From the NCBI RefSeq assembly GCF_003205575.1, contig NZ_PYBW01000081.1, positions 62,001 through 126,000 on the forward strand: a stretch of 64,000 nt of DNA, in the 5' to 3' direction. Positions within the stretch are counted from its first letter, which is position 1, and the number at the start of each line of letters is the position of its first letter. Under the pieces are notes generated by a model. It had not been told where the DNA came from, did no database searches, and saw nothing but the letters and a program-made list of their open reading frames with translations. A program made the translations under genes and the position numbers. Below are positions 8,815 to 15,772 of this stretch, in pieces. The stretch is from Streptomyces tateyamensis (lineage in GTDB: Bacteria > Actinomycetota > Actinomycetes > Streptomycetales > Streptomycetaceae).

Positions 8815-9759
8815 ATGACCGGACACCCCCGCGCCCCACGTCTGTGGTTGGTCGACCTCCTAGTGGTCCTGGTGGCCGTGGTGTGGGGTTCGAGCTACCT
8901 GGCCACCAAGGAGATCGCCACCGGCGAGGCCGTGGTCGCGCTGCTGGCCCTGCGCTTCCTGGCGGCCCTGCCGTTCCTGGCGTTCCAGGCCGCGGGGAAG
9001 CTGCGCGGCCTGTCCCGCGCCGAGGTGCGGGGCGGCGCGGTGCTCGGCGCGGTGCTCTCCGTGGTACTGCTGCTGGAGACCTACGGGGTGGTGTACACCT
9101 CGGCCACCAATGCGGGTCTGATCATCAGCCTGACGATGGTCTTCACCCCGCTCGCGGAGGCCGTGATCACCCGCACCCGGCCGCGGCCGGCCTTCGTCGC
9201 GGCGGCCGGCACCTCGGTCGTCGGCGTGCTGCTGCTGACCCAGGGCTCGGGGCTCACCGTGCCCCGGCTCGGCGACCTGCTGATGCTGCTGGCGGCGGTG
9301 GTCCGCACGGCGCACGTGCTGGTCATGCACCGGCTCAAGTCGGTCCGCCACACCGACTCCGGCGTGCTGACCTTCGTGCAACTCGCCACCGCGGTGGTGG
9401 TCTTCGGCATCGCCTCGCCGCTGGCCGGCCACGCCCCGTGGGCGCTGGCGGCGGCCTTCGGCACCAAGCAGTGGCTCCTGCTGGTCCACCTCGCGGTGAT
9501 GTGCACCCTGTTCGCCTTCCTGGTGCAGATGTGGGCGGTCCGCCGCACCTCGCCGTCCCACGTCAGCCTGCTGCTGGGGACCGAGCCGATGTGGGCCGCC
9601 GTGATCGGCGTCGCGTTCGGCGGGGACCGGCCCGGTGTGGCCGGCGGGGTGGGGGTGGTGCTGGTGCTGGTCGGCATCTGGTGGGGCCGCCGGGAGGCCC
9701 CCGCCGCCACCGAGCACGCGGCGCCGCCGCAGGCCGAACAGGTCCTGCAGGCCGGCTGA
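8815..9759 (+). CDS. EamA/DMT-family exporter (RhtA-like)
   Basis: Inner-membrane transporter of the drug/metabolite superfamily, 314 residues, with about ten hydrophobic segments in two EamA repeats. The first begins LVDLLVVLVAVVWGSSYLAT, including the WGSSY signature, and the second centres on TSPSHVSLLLGTEPMWAAVI. Members such as RhtA export amino acids. The ATG follows AGGAA by about nine bases. The gene lies 114 bases downstream of the dioxygenase, which suggests that it exports the hydroxylated amino acid made by that enzyme (inference from context). The C-terminal 20 residues are hydrophilic and Ala/Pro/Gln-rich. Confidence 0.85.
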   Translation: MTGHPRAPRLWLVDLLVVLVAVVWGSSYLATKEIATGEAVVALLALRFLAALPFLAFQAAGKLRGLSRAEVRGGAVLGAVLSVVLLLETYGVVYTSATNAGLIISLTMVFTPLAEAVITRTRPRPAFVAAAGTSVVGVLLLTQGSGLTVPRLGDLLMLLAAVVRTAHVLVMHRLKSVRHTDSGVLTFVQLATAVVVFGIASPLAGHAPWALAAAFGTKQWLLLVHLAVMCTLFAFLVQMWAVRRTSPSHVSLLLGTEPMWAAVIGVAFGGDRPGVAGGVGVVLVLVGIWWGRREAPAATEHAAPPQAEQVLQAG

Positions 9760-9800
9760 CGAGCTGGGACGGGACCGCTCACCCGCCGCACAGCGCCAGA

Positions 9801-9989
9801 GTGGACCTCACCGAGCCCGGGTACTACAAGGCGCTGAAGAGCAAAGTGCGGACCTTCAGCGCCGCCCCGGCGCTGTTCTATGCGGCCAGCAGCTTCCTGG
9901 TCCTCGGCTCCGCGTCGGTGGCCGCCTCCGGCGCCCGGCCGGCCCGGCGGCGTTCGTCCGGCTCTGCGACGCGGTCCGAGGTGTCCTGA
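9801..9989 (+). CDS. possible small ORF, unrecognised
   Basis: A GTG-initiated frame of 62 residues with one hydrophobic stretch (residues about 19-38, around SAAPALFYAASSFLVLGS) and an Arg/Ser-rich tail. I do not recognise it and there is no strong ribosome binding site. It could be a remnant of a longer membrane protein, because the hydrophobic segment looks protein-like while the tail does not. Otherwise this 270-base interval between the exporter and the DUF397 gene holds nothing I can support. Confidence 0.2.
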   Translation: MDLTEPGYYKALKSKVRTFSAAPALFYAASSFLVLGSASVAASGARPARRRSSGSATRSEVS

Positions 9990-10030
9990 AGGTTGGGCTT
10001 CCCTTCCACGGCTGCGCGCGCCCGTCATGG

Positions 10031-10240
10031 CTACGGACGGGCGGCCGACGCCCCGGTCAACTTCCCCGAGCGCAGCTCCGCGAGGAAGGCAGCCCAGGCA
10101 CCGGCAGTCACAGTGAGGGCGGGCCCGTCCGGGTCTTTACTGTCCCGGAGCGGGACCAGGGCAGAGAGATTGACGGCCACCTCGACGCACTCGCCGCCGT
10201 TGCTGCTGTAACTCGACTTGAACCAAGCGGGATCGGTCAT
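10031..10240 (-). CDS. DUF397 protein, copy 2 of tandem pair
   Basis: Small 69-residue DUF397 protein. The start region MTDPAWFKSSYSSNGGECVE and the later LRDSKDP motif define the family. DUF397 proteins are actinomycete partners of Scr1/WhiJ-type helix-turn-helix regulators and are thought to modulate them, and some pairs behave like toxin-antitoxin modules. The ATG at 10240 is preferred over an in-frame GTG at 10258 because AGGAA lies eight bases before it. It is 33 bases downstream of a close paralogue (10274-10471) and transcribed in the same direction as the HTH gene. The two copies share a 39-base identical segment at their 5' ends, so the second probably arose by recent duplication. 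Confidence 0.85.
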   Translation of the reverse strand: MTDPAWFKSSYSSNGGECVEVAVNLSALVPLRDSKDPDGPALTVTAGAWAAFLAELRSGKLTGASAARP

Positions 10241-10462
10241 GTCCCGATTCCTACCCACCCCAGGCGCGAAACCTCACACCCCTGCGGTGAACTCCCCCGC
10301 CCGCACACGCGCCACGAACTCCGACCACGCATCGACAGTCAACGCGAGAGCCGGACCCTGCGGGTCCTTGCTGTCACGCACCGGAACTATGCCAGGCAGG
10401 TTGGCAGCCACCTCAATACATGCGCCGCCGTTGCTGCTGTAACTCGACTTGAACCAAGCGGG
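10193..10462. repeat. 39-bp perfect direct repeat between DUF397 paralogues
   Basis: Bases 10193-10231 are identical to 10424-10462. Both copies encode the conserved N-terminus PAWFKSSYSSNGG of the two DUF397 proteins on the reverse strand. Perfect nucleotide identity, including synonymous positions, indicates recent duplication or gene conversion. It also offers a target for recombination that would delete one copy. Confidence 0.85.
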
Positions 10463-10471
10463 CTCGGTCAC
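10274..10471 (-). CDS. DUF397 protein, copy 1 of tandem pair
   Basis: DUF397 protein of 65 residues starting MTEPAWFKSSYSSNGGACIE, with VRDSKDPQGPAL in the middle. Its GTG start overlaps the stop codon of the upstream HTH regulator (GTGA, 10468-10471), and AAAGGAA lies before it, so translation is probably coupled. The pair has the standard Scr1/DUF397 organisation of actinomycetes. Compared with the second copy (10031-10240), the N-terminus is nearly identical and the C-terminal half has diverged, which may give different partner specificity (inference). Confidence 0.88.
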   Translation of the reverse strand: MTEPAWFKSSYSSNGGACIEVAANLPGIVPVRDSKDPQGPALALTVDAWSEFVARVRAGEFTAGV

Positions 10472-11322
10472 TGAAGTTCCTTTCGTACCTTGCTGATCAG
10501 CGCCACGGATGCGCCCTGCGACAACGCCTCCACTTGTAGCTGATGATAGGCCGTCAGCAGCGGTCGCACCGCGTCGGGATCACGCTCCACCTGGCCACGC
10601 TGAGCAGACTCTGCATAGCTGAGGACCGTGCCATTTCGCTGAGTCAGCAGGTAGACGGGCAGATCCAGGCTGCGGGCCTCTCCCATCTCGTACGGAGCTA
10701 CCTGAAGGACCGTGTAAGGGAGCTCGGCGAACGCGATCAAGCGATCCAACTGCGCCGTCATCACATTTTGGCCGCCGACCATCCGGCGCAGGCAACTCTC
10801 ATCCAGCACCGCATGAACGAATGGCGCCGGATCCTCCGAGAGCCTGGCTTGCCGCTCCGCGAGCACCGTCAAACGCTCCCGTGCCTGATCCTCGGTGATA
10901 CTGCCCCGTCGAACGGCTCCGTCTGTGATCGCCCTCGCATACTCCGGTGTCTGCAGCAGTCCAGGAATGATCCCCAGCTCGAACACCCGCAGCTCCACCG
11001 CCCGTTCCTCCTGCGCCAGGTAGTCCGCGAACCCGTGCAAGAGCGAGGTCCGGCGGATGTCCCAGAACAGGTCTACGAACTTGCTGCCTGTCTCGTACAC
11101 CTGGTCAACTCTTCGCGCAAAACGGGGAGTAGGCGGCTTGCGGCCGGTCTCCACCGCTGACACGTGCGTGCCCGAGTACGAGAGCTGACGCCCCATCTCC
11201 TCCTGCGTCAGGCCCAAGCCCTCCCGCAGCTTGCGGAGTTCGGCACCGAAGGTGTGGCGCGGCGAGGTCTCGGGGTTCAACTCCAAGCGATTCAAGGACC
11301 GTTCTCCGTTCTCCCCTGACAC
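10468..11322 (-). CDS. Scr1/WhiJ-type helix-turn-helix regulator with DUF5753
   Basis: DNA-binding regulator of 284 residues. The N-terminal XRE-type HTH (about residues 20-75) reads LRKLREGLGLTQEEMGRQLS then SGTHVSAVETGRKPP. The C-terminal part is the DUF5753 ligand/partner domain, recognisable from PGLLQTPEYARA near residue 120 and from the later LPVYLLTQRNGTVLSYAESA stretch. The GTG start at 11322 is chosen because GGAGGAGAG sits upstream and the resulting length fits the family; the open frame extends to 11535 but that part looks non-coding. Two DUF397 genes follow, the first overlapping by four bases, forming a regulator-partner operon. Members of this family influence development and antibiotic production in Streptomyces. 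Confidence 0.9.
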   Translation of the reverse strand: MSGENGERSLNRLELNPETSPRHTFGAELRKLREGLGLTQEEMGRQLSYSGTHVSAVETGRKPPTPRFARRVDQVYETGSKFVDLFWDIRRTSLLHGFADYLAQEERAVELRVFELGIIPGLLQTPEYARAITDGAVRRGSITEDQARERLTVLAERQARLSEDPAPFVHAVLDESCLRRMVGGQNVMTAQLDRLIAFAELPYTVLQVAPYEMGEARSLDLPVYLLTQRNGTVLSYAESAQRGQVERDPDAVRPLLTAYHQLQVEALSQGASVALISKVRKELQ

Positions 11323-11569
11323 GTTGAAGGCTCTCTCCTCCAAGCGGAGAGTAGATGTGCTCCCGGTAGTGACTCGACTACCCAGCGGAGCGACGCCACC
11401 GACTATGCGGCATCCGTCAACCCCCGTCATCACCTTCCCGGAACATCGGTCCACCCAGCCGGGTGGAGCCGGGAGCGCGCCCGCCACGCGGGGCGCGCCA
11501 TCTCCACGCGAGCCCCGTCCACGCCGGTGGTCCAACTACCCCATCCACCAGCAAAGGTGACATATCCCC

Positions 11570-11944
11570 ATGACCCAGAGCCAGAGCCAGAGCCAGATGA
11601 CCCTGCGCGTCTACCGCATCGCCCCCGGCGGCGAGCGCACCGAGCTGAGCAGCACCGAAGTGGCCGCCGGCCAGCCCTACGAAGCCCCCCGCACCACGCT
11701 GTTCGAGGAGCCGTGCCGGTGCGGGCGCTGTCAGCAGTCCGCGGCGCTCGCCGCCCTCCCCGGGGCCGAGTTGCCCTCCCCCACCCCGGCCCCCGGCTGC
11801 GCCACCTGCGCCGACTTCCACGCCGAACTCCGGGTGGCCCAGGCCCGCACCTCCGCGTGGTCCGACGTCCGGGTGCTGTGGCGCCGTCACCTGGCGGCCG
11901 CGCATGCCGTCGCCGACTGCCCAGGCCCTACCATCGTGCGATGA
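11570..11944 (+). CDS. small Cys/His-rich protein of unknown function
   Basis: 124-residue soluble protein that I do not recognise. It opens with a low-complexity SQSQSQSQ run from an AGCCAG-type repeat. Three groups could bind metal: CRCGRC at about residues 49-54, CATCADFH at about 87-94, and HLAAAH near residue 109 with a Cys close behind. The gene is divergent from the HTH regulator across about 250 bases and its stop overlaps the start of the flavoprotein gene (ATGA, 11941-11944), so the two are co-translated. Ribosome binding may use AAAGGTGA upstream. A zinc-binding or redox accessory role is possible but unsupported. Confidence 0.6.
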   Translation: MTQSQSQSQMTLRVYRIAPGGERTELSSTEVAAGQPYEAPRTTLFEEPCRCGRCQQSAALAALPGAELPSPTPAPGCATCADFHAELRVAQARTSAWSDVRVLWRRHLAAAHAVADCPGPTIVR

Positions 11945-12465
11945 CCAGCCAGCCGTTCCTCTACGTCGTCGTGTGCGCCTCCGGGATAGCCGGCGGGGTG
12001 GGTGAGCTGATCGGGGCGGCCCAGCGGCAGGGGTGGCGGGTCGGGGTGGTCGCGACGCCCAATGCGCTCGCGTTCATCGACCAAGCGGCCATCGAGCAGC
12101 AGACCGGCTATCCGATCCGTTCTGCCTGGCGCACCCCCAGCGCTCCGGCGCCGCTGCCGCCCGCCGACGCCATCGCCGTGGCGCCCGCCACCTTCAACAC
12201 CCTCAACAAGTGGGCCGACGGCCACGCCGACACCCTCGCCCTGGGCATCCTCACCGAGGCGTACGGGCTGGGCATCCCGGTGGCCGTGCAGCCGTGCCTG
12301 AACGCGGCCCAGGCGGCGCACCCGGCCTACGCCTCCAGCGTGGCGCGGCTGACGGCCATGGGGGTGCGGTTCGGCGACTTCGTTCCGGGCAGCGCGCCGG
12401 GCGACTACAACTGGACCGCTGTGCTGGACCTGTTGCGCCCGAGTCCGGCATTCGGGCAAGGGTAG
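11941..12465 (+). CDS. flavoprotein, PPC-decarboxylase-like (HFCD family)
   Basis: 174-residue member of the HFCD/flavoprotein family, which includes phosphopantothenoylcysteine decarboxylase and lantibiotic decarboxylases (FMN-binding Rossmann fold). It begins MTSQPFLYVVVCASGIAGGV, with the nucleotide-binding SGI loop, and later has ADAIAVAPATFNTLNKWADG, matching the PAT/N motif around the FMN site. It lacks the CoaB synthetase domain, so it is not a CoaBC fusion. The ATG at 11941 overlaps the previous stop. Its own stop codon lies inside a palindrome (12462-12476) that probably serves the following TetR gene. The substrate is unknown. Confidence 0.75.
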   Translation: MTSQPFLYVVVCASGIAGGVGELIGAAQRQGWRVGVVATPNALAFIDQAAIEQQTGYPIRSAWRTPSAPAPLPPADAIAVAPATFNTLNKWADGHADTLALGILTEAYGLGIPVAVQPCLNAAQAAHPAYASSVARLTAMGVRFGDFVPGSAPGDYNWTAVLDLLRPSPAFGQG

Positions 12466-12492
12466 ACACTGTCTACTACCCGCTGGTAGACA
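12462..12492. promoter_or_regulatory. probable TetR operator, palindrome plus third half-site
   Basis: GTAGACA-C-TGTCTAC at 12462-12476 is a perfect 7-bp inverted repeat. A third copy of the half-site, GTAGACA, lies at 12486-12492, only seven bases before the GTG of the TetR gene. The first half-site contains the flavoprotein stop codon (TAG at 12463-12465). Position and symmetry fit autoregulation by the downstream TetR protein. Confidence 0.6.
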
Positions 12493-12498
12493 CGTCCC

Positions 12499-13152
12499 GT
12501 GCCCGAGCAACCCCCGCTGCGCGAACGCCTGGTCGATGTCGGTGTCGAACTCGTGCTCGCCCACGGACCGGTCGGCCTGCGGGAGATCGCCCGCCGGGCC
12601 GGGGTCTCGCACGGTGCGCCCAGGCGCTACTTCCCCACCCACCACGCGCTGCTGTCGGCGATCGCCGAGCGCGGGTACCAGGAGCTCGGGCGCCGCTTCG
12701 CCACAGCCCAGGCCACGACCACGACCACGACCACGACCGACGATCCCCGCGCCCAACTCGCCGCCTACGCCCGGGTCTACGTGGGCTACGCGCTGGAGTG
12801 CCGCGGGATGTTCGAGCTGATGTTCCGGCACGACCTGCTCGGCGGCGGCCAACTGGCCTCGGGGCTGACGCCCTTGCGCGAGTCCACGCTGCCGCTCTTC
12901 GAGCAGCTGGTGCGCCTGGTGCAGCGCTGCGGGGTCACGGAGGCTCCCGCCACCGCCGCCGCGCTGTGGTCGGCCATGCACGGCATCGCGCAGCTGTGGA
13001 CCTGGGGCAGCCTGCAACTCGTCCTCGGCGGCACCGGATCCCAGCGCCTCGACCAGCACCTCGACCAGCACCTCGACCAGCGCCTCGACCAGCTCGTCGA
13101 GACGGTGCTGGCGGCCCACCTCACCCCTGAACCTGGAGGCACCATCCCATGA
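12499..13152 (+). CDS. TetR-family regulator with internal tandem repeats
   Basis: 217-residue TetR regulator. The HTH is at about residues 27-50, LREIARRAGVSHGAPRRYFP, and the rest is the helical ligand-binding domain. Two repeat tracts are unusual: four ACGACC hexamers (12715-12738) encode eight consecutive Thr, and four copies of a 12-bp unit (13048-13095) encode repeated LDQH/R near the C-terminus. Both are likely to vary in copy number between strains. The GTG start lies directly beside the operator-like repeats, with no good ribosome binding site, so a leaderless or very short leader message is possible. Its stop overlaps the KAS III gene start (ATGA), so regulator and enzyme are coupled. 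Confidence 0.85.
   Translation: MPEQPPLRERLVDVGVELVLAHGPVGLREIARRAGVSHGAPRRYFPTHHALLSAIAERGYQELGRRFATAQATTTTTTTTDDPRAQLAAYARVYVGYALECRGMFELMFRHDLLGGGQLASGLTPLRESTLPLFEQLVRLVQRCGVTEAPATAAALWSAMHGIAQLWTWGSLQLVLGGTGSQRLDQHLDQHLDQRLDQLVETVLAAHLTPEPGGTIP
12715..12738. repeat. hexamer tandem repeat (ACGACC x4)
   Basis: Four perfect ACGACC units in frame inside the TetR gene, encoding poly-Thr between the DNA-binding and ligand-binding parts. Unit length is a multiple of three, so copy-number change would not shift the frame. Confidence 0.9.
13048..13095. repeat. 12-bp tandem repeat x4
   Basis: Four consecutive units of CTCGACCAGCAC, the last two with single changes, encode LDQH-LDQH-LDQR-LDQL near the C-terminus of the TetR regulator. 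In frame, so copy-number change would only lengthen or shorten the last helix. Confidence 0.9.
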
Positions 13153-14087
13153 CCGGCTCCCGCGTCCTGTCCTTCGGCCACTACCAGCCGGCCAAGGTGG
13201 TCACCAACGCCGACCTCGCCGAGCTGGTCGACACCAGCGACGAGTGGATCCAGAGCCGGGTCGGGATCAAGACCCGGCACATCGCCGACGAGCACGAGAC
13301 CGTCCCCTACATGGCCGCGCAGGCCGCCACGAAGGCGCTGGCCACCGCCGGCCTGAGCGGGGCCGACATCGACCTGGTGATCCTCGCCACCTGCACCGCC
13401 GTCGACCGCTCGCCCAACATGGCCGCCCGGGTGGCCGCCGCGATCGGCGCGCCCTCGCCGGCCGCGATCGACGTCAACACGGCCTGCTCCGGCTTCCCGC
13501 ACGCGCTCGCGCTCGCGGACGCCACGATCAAGGCGGGCTCGGCGACCAAGGCGTTGGTGATCGGGGTCGAGCGCCTGAGCGACTTCACCGACTGGACCGA
13601 CCGGCGCACCTGCGTCCTGGTGGCCGACGGGGCGGGAGCGGCGGTCGTGGTGGCCGCCGAGGAGCCGGAGATCAGCCCGGTGGTCTGGGGCTCGGTGCCG
13701 GAGATGGGCGACGCGGTGCGGATCGAGGCGCCGAGCAACACCTTCGCCCAGGAGGGCCAGAGCGTGTACCGCTGGACCACCACCGCGCTGCCCAAGGTGG
13801 CCCGCCAGGTGCTGGAGCGGGCCGGGGTCCAGCCGGAGGAGCTGGGCGGCGTCATCCTGCACCAGGCCAACCTGCGGATCATCGAGCCGCTGGCCCGCAA
13901 GATCGGCGCGGTCAACGCGGTGGTCGCGCACGACGTGGTGGAGTCGGGCAACACCTCGGCCGCCAGCATCCCGCTGGCGCTGTCCAAGCTGATCGAGCGC
14001 GGCGAGATCGCCCCCGGCTCGCCGGTGCTGCTCTTCGCCTTCGGCGGCGGCCTGTCCTACGCGGGCCAGGTCATCCGCTGCCCCTGA
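13149..14087 (+). CDS. beta-ketoacyl-ACP synthase III-like enzyme (KAS III)
   Basis: Thiolase-fold condensing enzyme of 312 residues, FabH-like. Catalytic residues are visible: Cys near 113 in NTACSGF, His near 238 in HQANLRI and Asn near 268 in SGNTSAASIP. The DEWIQSRVGIKTRH stretch near residue 40 is typical of KAS III. The gene stands apart from fab genes and is coupled to a TetR regulator by a four-base overlap. It is therefore more likely a specialised condensing enzyme (starter selection or acyl transfer in secondary metabolism) than the housekeeping FabH; that is inference. No acyl carrier protein or other ketosynthase is nearby. Confidence 0.88.
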   Translation: MTGSRVLSFGHYQPAKVVTNADLAELVDTSDEWIQSRVGIKTRHIADEHETVPYMAAQAATKALATAGLSGADIDLVILATCTAVDRSPNMAARVAAAIGAPSPAAIDVNTACSGFPHALALADATIKAGSATKALVIGVERLSDFTDWTDRRTCVLVADGAGAAVVVAAEEPEISPVVWGSVPEMGDAVRIEAPSNTFAQEGQSVYRWTTTALPKVARQVLERAGVQPEELGGVILHQANLRIIEPLARKIGAVNAVVAHDVVESGNTSAASIPLALSKLIERGEIAPGSPVLLFAFGGGLSYAGQVIRCP

Positions 14088-14189
14088 GCACCCCGGCCAC
14101 CGCTCGCCGGGGTCGACCCCGCGGCCGACCCCGGCGGCCCACCCCGCAGCCGGCCCCGGCGGTGAGCCGACCCCGGCGGTGGCACGGTG

Positions 14190-15338
14190 TCAGAGGTGCA
14201 GCGCCACGTCCTTGTGCTTCTCCCGCAGCTCCGGCGGCAGCGGCTTGGCCTTCGACTTGGCCACCGCCACCGCCCGGGCCGCGTGGAACACCTCGACCGG
14301 GTCGCCCTGCTCGGACCAGACCGGGGTGCCGCACCACGGCCCGATCAGCCGGAACTGCTGCAGCGCCGCCTCGTACAGGCCGGCCTGTAGGAGGTAGCGC
14401 GCCAGCAGGTGCCGCAGCGTTGGGAGGTTCTCCTCCTCCGCCGGGACCAGCGCCAGGGCGTCCGCGACGGCCAGCAGCCGCTTCTTCGCCGCGCCACCGG
14501 ACGGCAGCGCGGTGCGCCTCTTCTCCAGCTCGGTCAGCGCGTGCAGGTAGATCCCCGCGAGCGGGCTGCCCGCCGGCGCGCCGTCCATCGCCCTTTCGGC
14601 GAAGCCCAGCATCTTCGCGTCCGAGCCGAACCACTTGGCGCACCAGTACTGCATGCCCTGCCAGTGGCCCTCGTAGTGGTGCGGGGCCCGGGCCACCAGG
14701 CCGTCCCAGAGCGGCTGGAAGCGGTCCGGCCGGTACTGCGCGCCGCGCGCGGCCGTCACCATGACCACCCAGGGTGCCGGGTTGCGGGGGTCCAGGTGGG
14801 CTGCCCGCTGCGCCGCCTCGATCGCCGCCGGCAGCAGGGCGCGGAACTTCGCCATGTTCGCGGCCGGCACCTCGTGGGCGTAGCCGCTGCCCCGGATCGC
14901 CCAGGCCTGGTGCACCATCAGGTCGGCCGCCAGCGCGGCCGCGTCACAGCTGCTGGGCACCGCCTCGCGCCAGGCGGTCAGCCACCCGTCGTCCCGGCGG
15001 GCGATCGACCGCAGCAGCTCGAACCGCGACCAGTGCTCGTCCCAGTCCCCGTGGGCCGCCTCGAGGTGCGCGGCGGCGGCGCGCCAGTCGCCCGCCCAGG
15101 CGGCGTCCGCGACGGCCTGCGACTGGCGGCACGCGCGGTCGGTGGCCGGCGGGCCGGACCGGGTCGGGTCCAGGGCCTCACGGGGCGCCAGCCCGTAGGC
15201 CGCGGCGTCGAACGAGGCCGGCGCCGGCTTGAAGGCCCTGGGCGCACGCTTCGGGCGGTAGATCCCGGTGCCGCCGCTGCGGGTATTGCGTATCAGGATG
15301 ACGAGAATGACGCCGAGGATCGGCAGGAAGTGTGTCAC
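14190..15338 (-). CDS. membrane-anchored TPR-like protein of unknown function (DUF4034-like)
   Basis: 382-residue protein. Residues 3-17 are a hydrophobic anchor (FLPILGVILVILI) followed by a basic stretch. The remainder is helical and rich in Ala, Trp and Leu with TPR-like spacing, for example WAGDWRAAAAHLEAAHGDWD, HWQGMQYWCAKWFG, and PTLRHLLARYLLQAGLYEAA. It resembles DUF4034-type proteins, whose role is not established. The reading starts at a GTG at 15338. It converges with the KAS III gene across a 100-base interval made of repeated CCGACCCCGGCGG-like units. No catalytic motif is visible. Confidence 0.65.
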   Translation of the reverse strand: MTHFLPILGVILVILIRNTRSGGTGIYRPKRAPRAFKPAPASFDAAAYGLAPREALDPTRSGPPATDRACRQSQAVADAAWAGDWRAAAAHLEAAHGDWDEHWSRFELLRSIARRDDGWLTAWREAVPSSCDAAALAADLMVHQAWAIRGSGYAHEVPAANMAKFRALLPAAIEAAQRAAHLDPRNPAPWVVMVTAARGAQYRPDRFQPLWDGLVARAPHHYEGHWQGMQYWCAKWFGSDAKMLGFAERAMDGAPAGSPLAGIYLHALTELEKRRTALPSGGAAKKRLLAVADALALVPAEEENLPTLRHLLARYLLQAGLYEAALQQFRLIGPWCGTPVWSEQGDPVEVFHAARAVAVAKSKAKPLPPELREKHKDVALHL

Positions 15339-15385
15339 GAGTGAAGATCATGCTGGTCGGCGCCGCATTGGGCAATGGCCCGGGG

Positions 15386-15772
15386 CTAACCCCGTCGCGC
15401 GTACTGGAAGACGAACCCCGCCACCCCCGGCGCGAGCACCCCGAAGCCGATCAGCGCCAGCCAGAGCCCGTACACGACGCCCAGCGCCAGCACCGCCGCC
15501 CCGGCGGCCGTCAGCAGGGGGTAGCTGCTGGCCGGCGCGAAGAAGTCCAGCGGGCCGGTACCTGATGCGATGTCGGCCGACGGGTCGTCAGCGGGTCGCG
15601 GGCCGCGTTTGACGTGCTGCGCCCAGCAGAAGACGGCGACCAGCGCGGACATCAGGAAGGCGACCACCAGCGCCGCCTTCCCGGCCGGTTCGTGGGCGAA
15701 CACGCCGTAGACGGTGGCGGTGACTGCGAAGAACCCCGCCACCCCGGTGAACAGCCAGGCCTCGGCCTTCAC
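15386..15772 (-). CDS. ctaF: cytochrome c oxidase polypeptide 4 (CtaF)
   Basis: Small actinobacterial subunit IV of aa3-type cytochrome c oxidase, 128 residues. The N-terminus [20 protein letters not shown] is a typical first membrane helix, followed by a second (residues about 34-50) and two more near the C-terminus. The GTG start overlaps the ctaD stop (GTGA, 15769-15772), so the two are translationally coupled. ctaC and ctaE are not adjacent, so this pair is probably an additional oxidase cassette that borrows the other subunits or is used under particular conditions. Confidence 0.85.
   Translation of the reverse strand: MKAEAWLFTGVAGFFAVTATVYGVFAHEPAGKAALVVAFLMSALVAVFCWAQHVKRGPRPADDPSADIASGTGPLDFFAPASSYPLLTAAGAAVLALGVVYGLWLALIGFGVLAPGVAGFVFQYARRG

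Noticed and set aside
14090-14185. Functional repeat array between KAS III and TPR-like genes
   Set aside because: CCGACCCCGGCGG-like units are low-complexity GC sequence in a short convergent interval; probably only terminator-like or neutral sequence.
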